64,000 nucleotides of DNA from Pseudomonas sp. URMO17WK12:I11 (lineage in GTDB: Bacteria > Pseudomonadota > Gammaproteobacteria > Pseudomonadales > Pseudomonadaceae). Below the pieces are notes generated by a model. That model did no database searches. It worked only from the letters and a program-made list of their open reading frames with translations, and was not told where the DNA came from. The stretch covers positions 248,001 to 312,000 of the forward strand of contig NZ_VEDF01000004.1 of the NCBI RefSeq assembly GCF_007677725.1, read 5' to 3'. Each line of letters starts with the position of its first letter. Positions within the stretch are counted from its first letter, which is position 1. The position numbers were made by a program, and so were the translations under genes. Shown one piece after another: positions 36,883-46,132 of this stretch.

Positions 36883-36953
36883 AGCTAACCTGCGCGTGGC
36901 GAAAAACGCGAAGCTAGGGTCTGGCCGCATACCGAGGCAGCTAACCGGCTAAC
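36883..36953. promoter_or_regulatory. Repeated AGCTAACC motifs upstream of NEL copy 2
   Basis: AGCTAACC occurs at 36883–36890 and again at 36939–36946, with a third partial copy GGCTAAC at 36947–36953, all in the 80-base gap between polB and NEL copy 2. Direct repeats 56 bases apart next to a start codon could be binding sites for a dedicated regulator. The repeat is seen; the role is inferred. Confidence 0.35.
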
Positions 36954-36959
36954 ACCTGC

Positions 36960-39320
36960 CTAGAACAACAGCATCTGGCGATCGATCAACGCTGCGAAAT
37001 CGTCGCCGACGAAGGGCAGGATCGCGTCGGCGATGGGTTTCAATTGCCGCTCCAGGTAGTGTTCGTAGTCGATTGGCGATGGCTGATGTTCCAGCGGTTC
37101 CGGGCCCGCTGTTGTCATCACGTAGCTGATCGAGCCGCGGCGCTGGTACTGGCGCGGGCGACCAAGCCGATCGTTGTGCTCGTCGGCAAGGCGCGCTGCG
37201 CGTACATGCGGCGGCACGTTGCGCTGGTAATCGGCAAGCGGGCGGCGCAGGCGCTTGCGATAGACCAGCAGCTCGTCGAGCTCACCGGCCAGGGTCTGGC
37301 GCACATAGTCACACACATACTCGCGGTACGGCTGACCGCGGAAAATCCGTCCGTACAGTTCCTGCTGGAAGCGCCGAGCCAGCGGCGACCAGTCGGTGCG
37401 CACCGATTCTAGGCCCTTGTAGACCATGTCCTCGCTGCCATCGGCGCGTTGCACAAGCCCCGCGTAGCGTTTCTTGCTGCCCTCTTCGGTGCCGCGGATG
37501 GTGGGCATCAGAAAGCGTCGGTAATGCACCTCCAATTGCAGTTCCAGGGCGCTGACCAGACCCAGGGTAGCTTGCAGGTGCGCCTGCCACCACTGGTTGA
37601 CCTGCGCCACCAGCGCCTGGCCGATGCGCGCTGCGTCCGCTTCGTCGTGGCTGCTCTTGAGCCAGACAAAGGTCGAATCGGTGTCGCCGTAGATCACTTG
37701 GAAACCTTGCGCCTCGATCAGCGCGCGGGTCTGGCGCATGATCTGATGCCCGCGCAGGGTGATCGACGACGCCAGGCGCGGGTCGAAGAAGCGACAGCCG
37801 CTTGAGCCAAGCACGCCGTAAAAGGCATTCATGATGATCTTCAAGGCTTGGGAAAGCGGTGCATTGCCTTCGCGCTTGGCCGCTTCGCGGCCCTGCCAGA
37901 CGCGCTCGACGATCGCCGGGAGGCAGTGCTGGGTGCGCGAGAAGCGCGCGCCGCGAAAACCCTCTACCGAATGCTCGTCATCCGCCTGGCGCAAGCCTTC
38001 GACCAACCCCACTGGGTCGATCAGAAAGGTACGGATGATCGACGGATACAGGCTCTTGTAGTCCAGCACCAGCACCGAATCGTAAAGCCCTGGTCGCGAG
38101 TCCATGACGAAACCGCCGGGGCTGGCCTCATCGGCACGGCTGCCCAGGCTTGGCGCGACGAAGCCCAAACGGTGCATGTGCGGAATATACAGGTGGCAGA
38201 ACGCGGCCACCGAACCGCCGCTGCGATCCACCGCCAGCCCTGTCACCGAGGCGCGCTCCATGAGGAAGTCGAGCAGCCGGGTATGGGCGAATATGCGCGT
38301 GACCAGCTCGCAGTCCTTGAGGTTGTAGCGGGCCAGCGCCGGCTTGTCCTCGGCGAACCGGCGGTTGATCTCGTCCATGCGCTGATACGGGTTATCGATG
38401 GCCTTGCCCTCCCCCAGCAAGGTCTGCGACACATTTTCCAGGCTGAACGAGGGAAAGCTCCAGGTCGCCGCGCGCAAGGCCTCGACGCCATCGATCAGCA
38501 GCCGACCCGGAGCGTCCACGAACACGTGGCCACCGCCAGCGTGCCGGCGCAGGTTGAGCGGCGCGCCGTTACGCCCGAGCGTCAGCGGTACCTGCAGGGC
38601 CTGGGCATGTTCGTGCAGCAAGCGCAGGTCGAACTGGATCACGTTCCAGCCGATGATCGCATCTGGATCGTGCTCGGCCATCCACTGGTTCAGGCACAGC
38701 AGCAGATCCGCGCGGCTCGCGCAGTAATGCAAGGCGAAGTCGACCGCGTCGGCACAGCCGTTGGCAGGCCCCAGCATGTACACCTGGCGCTGCCCGCAGC
38801 CCTCGACGGCAATGCTGTAAAGCTCGCCGCGTTCGCTGGTTTCGATGTCCAGCGAGGCCAGGCGCAAGGTTGGGCGGTAACCGGGCGAGGGCTTGAGCTG
38901 CGCCTCGCAATACACCCCGTGCTCATCGAGGCGGCCGACGAACTGCACAGGCGCGGTGATGAAGCGCTCCATCAAGTAGCGGTCCGGCGGGCGAATATCA
39001 GCCTCGAGTACTTCGATGCCAGCGGTGCGCAGGCGTTGTTCAAGCTGCATCAACTGGCGATGCTGACGGGTGTAGAGGCCGAGCATCGGGCGCTGATCGA
39101 AGTCCTTCAGGCGCAGCGGCTTGAGGTATGCACCTGATTCGCTGGCAAGCAGCAACCGTGCATGCTCGGCCTGGGCCTGGGCAATGAACGCCACCGACTC
39201 CTGGGGCGCCAGGCGCAACAGGCGCGGCCCAGCGTCGGTGGCCAGCCAGAACTCCACGCACGTGCCGTCGGGCGTGTCGTACCAATGCCGGGTCAGGATA
39301 AAACCCTGCTGCAACTCCAC
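36960..39320 (-). CDS. polB: DNA polymerase II
   Basis: The 786-residue family B polymerase starts from GTG at 39320 and aligns from the first residues with E. coli Pol II ([15 protein letters not shown]). The exonuclease motif [16 protein letters not shown], polymerase motif [14 protein letters not shown], motif [13 protein letters not shown], motif C YGDTDST and KKRYAG are intact, so proofreading and synthesis should work. Pol II restarts stalled forks and tolerates lesions, usually under SOS control; no LexA box is obvious in the short 56-base gap upstream. The LysR gene precedes it on the same strand. Confidence 0.95.
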   Translation of the reverse strand: MELQQGFILTRHWYDTPDGTCVEFWLATDAGPRLLRLAPQESVAFIAQAQAEHARLLLASESGAYLKPLRLKDFDQRPMLGLYTRQHRQLMQLEQRLRTAGIEVLEADIRPPDRYLMERFITAPVQFVGRLDEHGVYCEAQLKPSPGYRPTLRLASLDIETSERGELYSIAVEGCGQRQVYMLGPANGCADAVDFALHYCASRADLLLCLNQWMAEHDPDAIIGWNVIQFDLRLLHEHAQALQVPLTLGRNGAPLNLRRHAGGGHVFVDAPGRLLIDGVEALRAATWSFPSFSLENVSQTLLGEGKAIDNPYQRMDEINRRFAEDKPALARYNLKDCELVTRIFAHTRLLDFLMERASVTGLAVDRSGGSVAAFCHLYIPHMHRLGFVAPSLGSRADEASPGGFVMDSRPGLYDSVLVLDYKSLYPSIIRTFLIDPVGLVEGLRQADDEHSVEGFRGARFSRTQHCLPAIVERVWQGREAAKREGNAPLSQALKIIMNAFYGVLGSSGCRFFDPRLASSITLRGHQIMRQTRALIEAQGFQVIYGDTDSTFVWLKSSHDEADAARIGQALVAQVNQWWQAHLQATLGLVSALELQLEVHYRRFLMPTIRGTEEGSKKRYAGLVQRADGSEDMVYKGLESVRTDWSPLARRFQQELYGRIFRGQPYREYVCDYVRQTLAGELDELLVYRKRLRRPLADYQRNVPPHVRAARLADEHNDRLGRPRQYQRRGSISYVMTTAGPEPLEHQPSPIDYEHYLERQLKPIADAILPFVGDDFAALIDRQMLLF

Positions 39321-39376
39321 CGCGTCGACCTCTGCTAAATAAGAGGATTCTACGCTAGCGCGCCAGCAACGGATGA

Positions 39377-40297
39377 TCAGCCGTACAGATAGTCGATGTC
39401 CTTGTAGGCCAGCGCGGGTACCTCGCTGAGCAGAAAGTCGCGCAGCTTGTGCATCTGTCTGGCCTTGGGGCTGTTCTTCAGCCAGGTCATGTAGTAGCCG
39501 TCGCCGGTCGACACGGCATGCTTGAATGGCGTCACCAGGCGCCCAGCGCCCAGGTCGGCGGTGGCCAGCACCAGGTCGACCACCGAGATCCCCAGGCCTT
39601 GCTGGGCCGCCGAAATGCCCTGGTCGAGGGTATCGAACACCTGGCCCTGGTCGATGCTGATGTCCAGCGCGTCCATGCGAGCCAGCCAGCGCCGCCAGTC
39701 GCGCCGATCCGGCGAAGGATGGAGGAACTCACAATCGCGCAAATCGGCCAGTGCCGGCTGTGCCTGCGCCATGTAGTCGGGATGGCACACCGGGATCAGC
39801 CACTCATCGAACAGCTTGACGCTTTCCACGTCGGCAGGGAAAACCCCATTGCCCAGCAGGATGGCGCAGTCGTAGGGCTCGGAGTAGAAGTCCACCGAAT
39901 CGATGTCCATCCATACGCTGGACAGCTGCACGCTGCAGTTGTCTTCGAGCTTCTTGAAACCATCGAGCGCGCGCAGCAGCCAGCGTACGGTCAAGGTCGA
40001 CGGGGCCTTCAGGCGCAGCCCGTAGCGATCCTGGCGCAGCAGCGCGCAGGCGTTCTCGATGATCTTGAAACCGACCTTGAGCTCCTGCGCCAGCAGGCGA
40101 CCGTGTTCAGTCAGGCTCAGCTTGGGGCCACGGCGTTCGAACAGATCGCAGCCAAACATCGCCTCGAGGGTTTTGATGTGATGGCTGACCGCGCCCTGGG
40201 TCAAGGCCAACTCTTCAGCAGCGCGAGTGAAGGAGCCATAACGCGACGCCACTTCAAAAGCGCGCAGGGCATGCAACGCTTGAATCCGTTCCGACAT
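39377..40297 (-). CDS. LysR-family regulator, GcvA-like
   Basis: The 306-residue protein begins with the GcvA-type helix-turn-helix ([33 protein letters not shown]) and a LysR effector domain. GGAGG lies seven bases before the ATG at 40297, preferred over an ATG at 40309. It diverges from the YqcI/YcgG–LysE–SGNH operon with a 160-base AT-rich region between that includes the palindrome AGTTAACT at 40380–40387. It is the probable regulator of that operon. Confidence 0.88.
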   Translation of the reverse strand: MSERIQALHALRAFEVASRYGSFTRAAEELALTQGAVSHHIKTLEAMFGCDLFERRGPKLSLTEHGRLLAQELKVGFKIIENACALLRQDRYGLRLKAPSTLTVRWLLRALDGFKKLEDNCSVQLSSVWMDIDSVDFYSEPYDCAILLGNGVFPADVESVKLFDEWLIPVCHPDYMAQAQPALADLRDCEFLHPSPDRRDWRRWLARMDALDISIDQGQVFDTLDQGISAAQQGLGISVVDLVLATADLGAGRLVTPFKHAVSTGDGYYMTWLKNSPKARQMHKLRDFLLSEVPALAYKDIDYLYG

Positions 40298-40457
40298 GAT
40301 GCCCTCCAAGCATGAGTGAGACTAATAGTAGGTCATAGTTCCACGCGTTTTACAACGTCAGGAGCCTCTCAGAAAATGCAGTTAACTAACAAAGATAATT
40401 ACGCAACCTGCCTGCATATGAGCTGAATGCTCACTTACTTCTACGCCTGGGGAAATC

Positions 40458-41234
40458 ATGTTTACGGGTTATGGAAACTGCTATCGCCTGGACGCGCTAG
40501 AGCTGGCCGCTGAACATGTGCGCACTACCGACCATTGGACGCACCACACCATTCAACATTTTCGTGCAGTACTTGCCAACCCTGACTTTCCCTGCCTGTT
40601 CGGGCGCAAGGCAGTGGCCGGCGCATCCTGCCACATTCTTTTCGCGCGTGCCGAACAACTGGCCGATGACATTGCCCAGGGCCTGGCCGAATACGTCCGG
40701 ACCGTCACCCCGCTGCCGGTCAAGCAACGCATTGGCAGTCCACTGGTGGTGTTTCTCGAAACCGCTGCCCACAGCACGCTGGCCGAACAGCAGGCGCTGG
40801 CCTGGAAGGTACTGCGAGGGGTGCATGCGCGCGACCCGCACCCTTGGCCGCAGGCCATTCCCACTGACCCGCACGACAGCAACTGGTCGTTCTGTTATGC
40901 CGGCATGGCGTTGTTCATCAACATGAATTTCCCTGGCCATCGGCAGATGAAGAGCCGCAACTTGGGTGCACACATTACGTTCGTCATCAATCCGCGGGAG
41001 AACTTTGACGAAGTGGCCAACGCCGCTACCGAGAGTGGGCAACGCATCCGCGCCCGCATCCGTGACCGGGTGCGGCATTACAACGACGGCGTCATGCCGG
41101 AAACCCTGGGCTTTTTTGGCCAGGACGACAACTTCGAATGGAAGCAATACCAATTGCAGGAAGCAGGCTCGCTCAATCCGTCGCGCTGCCCCTTTCATGC
41201 CCATGCGACAACCGACACCCTGACCGAGAATTGA
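40458..41234 (+). CDS. YqcI/YcgG family protein, possible heme-dependent N-hydroxylase
   Basis: The 258-residue protein matches the YqcI/YcgG family by its paired cysteine motifs, FPCLFGRKA near residue 45 and SRCPFHAH near the C-terminus, and the central LGAHITFVINPRENFDEVA. A characterised member, GntA of guanitoxin biosynthesis, is a heme-dependent enzyme that N-hydroxylates a guanidine compound; most members are unstudied, so the activity here is inference. GGGGAAATC precedes the ATG. A LysE exporter follows after two bases and an SGNH hydrolase after that. Confidence 0.8.
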   Translation: MFTGYGNCYRLDALELAAEHVRTTDHWTHHTIQHFRAVLANPDFPCLFGRKAVAGASCHILFARAEQLADDIAQGLAEYVRTVTPLPVKQRIGSPLVVFLETAAHSTLAEQQALAWKVLRGVHARDPHPWPQAIPTDPHDSNWSFCYAGMALFINMNFPGHRQMKSRNLGAHITFVINPRENFDEVANAATESGQRIRARIRDRVRHYNDGVMPETLGFFGQDDNFEWKQYQLQEAGSLNPSRCPFHAHATTDTLTEN

Positions 41235-41236
41235 CC

Positions 41237-41863
41237 GTGAATACCGCACTGACCCTCACTTATGCCCTCACCGTCCTGCTGCTGATCGCCACCCCCGGGC
41301 CGGTGGTCGCGCTGATCGTCAACACCGCAGCCAAGTCCGGCTCGCGCAAGGCCATCTTCACCGCAGTCGGCACCAATTGGGCATCACTGGTGCTGATCGG
41401 CGCCGCGGCCTGGGTCATCCTGACCAGCGCCGCCATCGACAAGGCCTGGCTCAGCGGCATGAGCCTGCTGGGCTGCCTGTTCATCGGCTATATCGCCGTA
41501 GGGACGCTGCGCGAGTGCCTGCAAGCCCCGGCCGGCGAGGTTGCCGAGCAGCCTGGCAAGGCCGGCCGTGGTGGCCTGTGGCAAGGCTTCATGGTGGGGA
41601 TATCCAACCCCAAGGACATCATTTTCTTCATCGCCTTCTTTCCGCAGTTCATTCAGATCACCGAATCGTTCAGCAAAAGCATGGTGGTGCTGTCGCTGCT
41701 GTGGGTGCTGATCGATTTCGCCGTCCTCAGCCTGTACATCTTCGCCATTGGCAAGATCGCTTCGCAGCGCAGCAATCGCATGATTTCCCTGGCTTCCGGC
41801 ATCGCCCTGCTGCTGATCGCCGCCGGCGGCCTGGCCTACAACCTCAAGGAGCTGGCCGGCTGA
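41237..41863 (+). CDS. LysE-family exporter in YqcI/YcgG operon
   Basis: The 208-residue inner-membrane protein starts at GTG 41237, two bases after the previous stop, so translation is probably coupled. It has the LysE/RhtB signature LIATPGPVVALIVNTAAKSGSRKA and FMVGISNPKDIIFFIAFFPQF, with about six membrane segments. It probably exports an amino acid or the product of the upstream enzyme. Confidence 0.87.
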   Translation: MNTALTLTYALTVLLLIATPGPVVALIVNTAAKSGSRKAIFTAVGTNWASLVLIGAAAWVILTSAAIDKAWLSGMSLLGCLFIGYIAVGTLRECLQAPAGEVAEQPGKAGRGGLWQGFMVGISNPKDIIFFIAFFPQFIQITESFSKSMVVLSLLWVLIDFAVLSLYIFAIGKIASQRSNRMISLASGIALLLIAAGGLAYNLKELAG

Positions 41864-41902
41864 GCGCGGCCAAGCTTGCACGCCTGATCCACAGGAGCGC
41901 CC

Positions 41903-42997
41903 ATGACATCGTCCGTTTGCACTACGCACGCTTTGGGCCCCTCCTCGCCACTGCATGAGGATTACCAGCGCTTCCTGCAGCTGGGCCAACGCCGTGCACC
42001 GCACAACCTGCAAGTGAACGAGCGCGGCTATCGCTCCGGCACCATCAATACCGATGCCTTGGGCCTGCGCTACAGTCACCTTGCCGGCCAGCGCTTCTGC
42101 GCCGCCGAGGCCGATGCAGCACGCCGGGTGAACCTGCTGGTCGGCGGATCCACTGCCCTGGGCATAGGCGCCAGTTGCGATGAACACACAGTGGCCTCGC
42201 AGCTCTCGCTGCTGACCGGCGAGGTCTGGCTGAGCCTGGCCGGATGTGGACTCAATGCCAGCCAGGAACTGCTGCTGTTCCTGACCCACCAGCACCGCTT
42301 CGATGACGTCGGCCATGTGGTGCTGCTGAGCGGGGTGAACACCCTCGCCCATGAAGCACTGGGCGAGGTGCTCGCCGGCCCGCACGATCCACGGTATGCC
42401 AAGGCCCACCGGGCGTACCTGAACAGTTTCAACGAAGGCATGCCCGCTACCGGCCCTGCTGTGCGGGAGTCTCTATGGCAGCGCCTGGGCCATGCCCTGG
42501 CACCGCGCCGCGATCAGCCTGTGCCCGATTGGCCGTTATCGGCCCCAACTCAACGCCTGGCTCGCGCGGCCGATTGCATTGGTCGGACCTTGCGCCAGTG
42601 GGACCGCCTGCTGGCCGACAGCCACACGACCCTCACGTTCATCTTGCAGCCCTTGCTGCCTTGGTGCCGCGACCATCTGCCAGCCGGCGAGCGAGCGATG
42701 CTGGCGGCGCGTTCGCAACAACCGGCCAATTTCGAACGTCTGCTCGAGGGTACCTTCGCCAGCCACCTGCAAATGGATTTCTTTCAGCGGATCAAAAGCC
42801 AGGCGCAGCCCGTGCCCTGCTACGACATGAACAGCATGCTCAGCAGCGCGCTGGCATTCGATGCAGAGCTGTTCGTCGATCGCTTGCACATGAATGACCT
42901 GGGGTATCACGCATTGGCCCAGGTGATCACCGCCAAACTGGGTCTGACCCAGGATCAACACGGGCAACGCAAGGCGCCGCCGATCAAGCTCGTCTGA
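41903..42997 (+). CDS. SGNH/GDSL-type hydrolase
   Basis: The 364-residue protein has the SGNH block I LLVGGSTALGIGA (Ser83 as nucleophile), an oxyanion-type Gly and Asn in LSLAGCGLNASQELLL and LSGVNTLAHEAL, and the terminal Asp-x-x-His in VDRLHMNDLGYH. The leading NERGYRSGTINTDALGLRY segment is typical of a subgroup acting on polysaccharide or amide-bearing secondary metabolites. No signal peptide is seen, so it acts in the cytoplasm. It follows the LysE gene by 39 bases. Substrate unknown. Confidence 0.8.
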   Translation: MTSSVCTTHALGPSSPLHEDYQRFLQLGQRRAPHNLQVNERGYRSGTINTDALGLRYSHLAGQRFCAAEADAARRVNLLVGGSTALGIGASCDEHTVASQLSLLTGEVWLSLAGCGLNASQELLLFLTHQHRFDDVGHVVLLSGVNTLAHEALGEVLAGPHDPRYAKAHRAYLNSFNEGMPATGPAVRESLWQRLGHALAPRRDQPVPDWPLSAPTQRLARAADCIGRTLRQWDRLLADSHTTLTFILQPLLPWCRDHLPAGERAMLAARSQQPANFERLLEGTFASHLQMDFFQRIKSQAQPVPCYDMNSMLSSALAFDAELFVDRLHMNDLGYHALAQVITAKLGLTQDQHGQRKAPPIKLV

Positions 42998-43153
42998 CCA
43001 ATGCACGCTGGGGTTTCGGTTTAGGCCCGGCCATGGCTAGAATACCCCGTCGTTCCGATCCGCCTGAGGCGTACGTGAAGTTGTGATCTATCATCGAACC
43101 GCTCACCCGCACCTGGCAGCCTGCCGGTGCCATTCATTGCTCGGGGCGTGCCT

Positions 43154-43846
43154 GTGAGCCGCTTCATGTTGGCGTCCGCGCTGGTCATCGCCGCGGCTCC
43201 GCTGAGCGCTAGCGCGCTCGACGTACGCATCGATCCGCATGCCGACCTGCTGTACCGCCAGGCCCTGCCCTTGCTCGAACAAGCCGACAATCAGGATGAC
43301 GACAGTCTGTTGCGTACCTCCGCCGCCGGTGATCCGGAACTCAATCGCCAAGGCCAGGCGATGGCGCGGACATTACCCACGGCCGTGGCCTTGCTGAAAA
43401 AGTCAGTCGAGCTGGGCCATCCGGTGGCCCAGTATCGCCTGGCACTGTATTACGCGACCTACCTGCCCGCGGCGCAGATCCCCGATGCCGCCTGCCCGTT
43501 GCTGGAGTCCAGCCTCAAGCAAGGCTTTGCTCCACCGGCGACAGCGATCGCGACCTTGTGCCCCCCCTACAACGCCAGCCCGGCCTACCGTGAGGCCCTC
43601 GAGGCGGTGCCGGGGATGGCCACACTGTACGCATCCTACTACCCGCAACCCGCCGCACGCCTGGCCTGCAACCGCAGCCAGCCGCAGGGATTGCAGATGC
43701 AATGGGGTCGTCAGCGGGACTATCAGGCCGAAGTTTATCGCCTGCTGGGCGACCTGGACCCACAGCACCGGCAATCCTTGCTGCAGAAAGCCGTGGAAAT
43801 CAACGGCTGCGCTGCTGCGCAACAGCGCCTGACCAGCCAGCGCTAG
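43154..43846 (+). CDS. Sel1/TPR-like periplasmic protein
   Basis: From the GTG at 43154 the protein has about 230 residues with a signal peptide (FMLASALVIAAAPLSASA, cleavage before LDV). A Sel1-like helical repeat follows, ALLKKSVELGHPVAQYRLALYYA, with a related unit ACPLLESSLKQGFAPPATAIA. Four or more cysteines in the mature part suggest disulfides. Start choice is uncertain: ATGs at 43127 and 43166 are also in frame, and GGGGCG before 43154 is only a fair ribosome site. Function unknown. Confidence 0.65.
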   Translation: MSRFMLASALVIAAAPLSASALDVRIDPHADLLYRQALPLLEQADNQDDDSLLRTSAAGDPELNRQGQAMARTLPTAVALLKKSVELGHPVAQYRLALYYATYLPAAQIPDAACPLLESSLKQGFAPPATAIATLCPPYNASPAYREALEAVPGMATLYASYYPQPAARLACNRSQPQGLQMQWGRQRDYQAEVYRLLGDLDPQHRQSLLQKAVEINGCAAAQQRLTSQR

Positions 43847-43943
43847 CTCACACGGGCCGGCGGCAAGTAGCAAGATCGTTCAAGCCATTCATCCTTGCGC
43901 TCTGGCATGCTGCTCAACCCAGTAGAAACGTGCCATCGCCATC

Positions 43944-44642
43944 ATGCCCAGCAGTCCCGTCATCGCCCGCCAGGCTTTCCTGCATGGCGCCCTTGCTATC
44001 CTGCCTTTGTCCGTAGCCGTCGCGCCCTGGGGCCTGCTGGCTGGCTCCATGGCCATCGAAGCCGACCTGAGCCCGTTGCAGGGCCAAGGGTTGTCGGCCA
44101 TTGTTTTCGCCGGCGCGGCGCAACTGGTGGCCATCGGCATGCTCAAGAGTGGCGCCAGCCTGTTGTCGATCCTGCTCACTACCTTGCTGCTGACCTCGCA
44201 GCACCTGCTCTATGGGCTGTCCATGCGCCCGGTACTGTCGAACCAGCCACTGCGCTGGCGGCTGGGCTTGGGCTTCCTGTTGACGGACGAATTCTTCGCC
44301 TTGACCAGCCATTACGATGCGCAGCAGTTCAACCGCTGGTACGCGCTGGGCGTTGGCCTCACGTTCTACGTCGCCTGGAACCTGTTCACGGTGGCCGGCA
44401 TCGTGCTGGGTCAGAATATTCCGCACCTGGACCAACTGGGCCTGGACTTCTCCATCGTCGCCACCTTCGTTGCGCTGATCGCACCGCTGGTGCGCAACCG
44501 ACCAACCCTGGTGTGTGTCGCAGTGTCGCTGGGCTGCTCAGTGTTGTTCAGCTACTGGCATTGGGAAACCGCCCTGGTCGCTGCCGGCCTGCTGGGCATG
44601 GCGGCAGGCTTCATCTGCCAGAAACTCGCTGGAGGCCGCTGA
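43944..44642 (+). CDS. azlC: AzlC-family branched-chain amino acid exporter subunit
   Basis: The 232-residue inner-membrane protein has about seven segments and AzlC motifs: LPLSVAVAPWGLLAGSMAIEA, LSAIVFAGAAQLVAIGML, SQHLLYGLSMRP and FLLTDEFFAL. AzlC and AzlD together export branched-chain amino acids and analogues. The stop overlaps the AzlD start as TGATG. Confidence 0.9.
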   Translation: MPSSPVIARQAFLHGALAILPLSVAVAPWGLLAGSMAIEADLSPLQGQGLSAIVFAGAAQLVAIGMLKSGASLLSILLTTLLLTSQHLLYGLSMRPVLSNQPLRWRLGLGFLLTDEFFALTSHYDAQQFNRWYALGVGLTFYVAWNLFTVAGIVLGQNIPHLDQLGLDFSIVATFVALIAPLVRNRPTLVCVAVSLGCSVLFSYWHWETALVAAGLLGMAAGFICQKLAGGR

Positions 44643-44956
44643 TGATCTGGCTGCTGATTATCGCCATGGGTGTGGTGGTTTTCCTCAATCGCTACGCCTT
44701 TCTCGAACCGCGTCTGCCGCTGCGCCTGAGCTCGAATGCAAGACAGTTCCTCGGCTTTGCAGTGCCGGGCATGCTGACGGCTATCTGTGGCCCGATCGTG
44801 TTCATGCCCGACCACCACCTGAACCTGAGCCCATTCAACCCTTACCTGCTAGGGGCAATGGCAGCCATTGCCCTGGTACTGTTGACCCGCAGCGTGTTGC
44901 TCAGCATGCTGGTGAGCATGTTGATCTTCTTCGTCTTGCGCAGTTGCCTGGCATGA
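44642..44956 (+). CDS. azlD: AzlD-family branched-chain amino acid exporter subunit
   Basis: The 104-residue protein has four hydrophobic segments; the family hallmark is the small size plus RLPLRLSSNARQFLGFAVPG. It completes the AzlCD pair. Its start overlaps the azlC stop and its stop overlaps the AraC start, so the three genes form one translationally coupled unit. Confidence 0.88.
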   Translation: MIWLLIIAMGVVVFLNRYAFLEPRLPLRLSSNARQFLGFAVPGMLTAICGPIVFMPDHHLNLSPFNPYLLGAMAAIALVLLTRSVLLSMLVSMLIFFVLRSCLA

Positions 44957-45786
44957 GCACCCATCTGCGCGAGCAGGCCCACCTTTGGCAGGCGCCAGCG
45001 CTTGGCGACGTCGAGATGCTGCATGCGCGATACCTGCAACAACGCTTCGCCCCGCACGTGCACGAGGGCTATGTGTTCACCGTGATCGAGTCGGGCGCGC
45101 AACGCTTCTGGCACCGCGGCAGCGAGCATCTGGCACCGGTAGGCAGCATGGTGTTGATCAACCCGGACGAACTGCATACCGGCGCCACGGCCCATGAAGC
45201 CGGGTGGCGCTACCGCGGTTTCTATCCGGAGCATGAACGTGTGACCGGCGTGCTGGACGAACTCGGCCTGAGCCGCCACGGCATGCCGCGCTTCCACGAC
45301 AGCGTCATCCTCGACCCGGCTCTGGCGCTAGCCTTCAGCCAGTTGCACCAGCTTTCAGAGGCTGGCGCCAGCGCGCTCGAGCAACAGACGGCATGGCGCC
45401 AGGCGGTTTTGGCGCTGGTGCAGCGCCATGGCCATGGCGCCGAACCCGCAGCGCCCGGCAAGGAACCGCTTGCCGTCAAGCGCGCACGGGAACTGCTCGA
45501 GAGCCAATTGGCGGACCCGCCGTCGCTGGAGGCCTTGGCCACGGCGGTCAACTTGTCACCCTTTCACTTCGCTCGCGTATTCCGCCAGGCAACCGGCCTG
45601 CCCCCGCATGCCTGGCTCAAGCAACGCCGCCTGGCACGGGCACGCGAGCTGCTCAGAGGTGGATCAGCTGCGGCTGACGTGGCCTTCACCCTGGGTTTTG
45701 CCGACCAGAGCCATTTTAGCCGGCAGTTCAAGCAAGCTTATGGGGTGACCCCAGGGGTCTACCGCAACGCTTGCTTGCACAGCTAG
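44953..45786 (+). CDS. AraC-family regulator coupled to azlCD
   Basis: The 277-residue protein has an AraC cupin sensor (FAPHVHEGYVFTVIESG; INPDELHTG) and a C-terminal helix-turn-helix pair ending LGFADQSHFSRQFKQAYGVTP. Its ATG overlaps the azlD stop by ATGA, so it is made from the transporter message. It closely resembles in layout the AraC–LysE gene at 4792. The likely role is activation of azlCD by the exported amino acid, with autoregulation. Confidence 0.9.
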   Translation: MSTHLREQAHLWQAPALGDVEMLHARYLQQRFAPHVHEGYVFTVIESGAQRFWHRGSEHLAPVGSMVLINPDELHTGATAHEAGWRYRGFYPEHERVTGVLDELGLSRHGMPRFHDSVILDPALALAFSQLHQLSEAGASALEQQTAWRQAVLALVQRHGHGAEPAAPGKEPLAVKRARELLESQLADPPSLEALATAVNLSPFHFARVFRQATGLPPHAWLKQRRLARARELLRGGSAAADVAFTLGFADQSHFSRQFKQAYGVTPGVYRNACLHS

Positions 45787-45860
45787 CGCCTGCGTCGTCA
45801 GGCCCAAGGCAGGCGCGCCCGCGGCTGCTACACTGACAGGGCTAACCGGAGGATCCCATC

Positions 45861-46088
45861 ATGTCCGAACGAGAGCTCACCACCCTCATCACGCTGATGA
45901 ACCAGCGCCAGGCCTGTTTGAGCAGTGCCTGCAAACAGATCGCCGACTGGATCGACCGCCAGGGCGATGTGCCCGCCGCCGGTAAGATCCGCGCCAGTCT
46001 CAAGGCCCTGGAAGCCGATGAGGCTCAGGTGCGCAGGACGCTGACCCAGCTCACCCTCGACAGGCCGCTGCCGCGCTTTCGCAGTTGA
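45861..46088 (+). CDS. Small hypothetical protein, 75 residues
   Basis: The soluble helical protein begins MSERELTTLITLMNQRQACL and is rich in Leu, Ala and charged residues, compatible with a helical hairpin. A strong GGAGG lies eight bases before the ATG. It ends just before the shared terminator at 46102. No domain is recognised. Confidence 0.7.
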   Translation: MSERELTTLITLMNQRQACLSSACKQIADWIDRQGDVPAAGKIRASLKALEADEAQVRRTLTQLTLDRPLPRFRS

Positions 46089-46101
46089 GTGCAGTGGCAT
46101 G

Positions 46102-46126
46102 AAAAAGGGCCGCTGGTGCGGCCCTT
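46102..46126. terminator. Bidirectional terminator between the 75-residue gene and the copper chaperone gene
   Basis: AAGGGCCGC (46105–46113) and GCGGCCCTT (46118–46126) form a perfect 9-base stem with loop TGGT. On the minus strand the stem runs into a T-tract (46102–46106 read in complement), giving a good intrinsic terminator for the SCO–PCu(A)C operon; the plus-strand side is weaker. Confidence 0.8.
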
Positions 46127-46132
46127 GGTAGG

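Noticed and set aside
27000..37000. Type III, VI or Tc secretion genes near the NEL toxins
   Set aside because: Flanking genes are DUF4174, polB, a LysR regulator and metabolic genes; no chaperone, needle, baseplate or Tc component is present.
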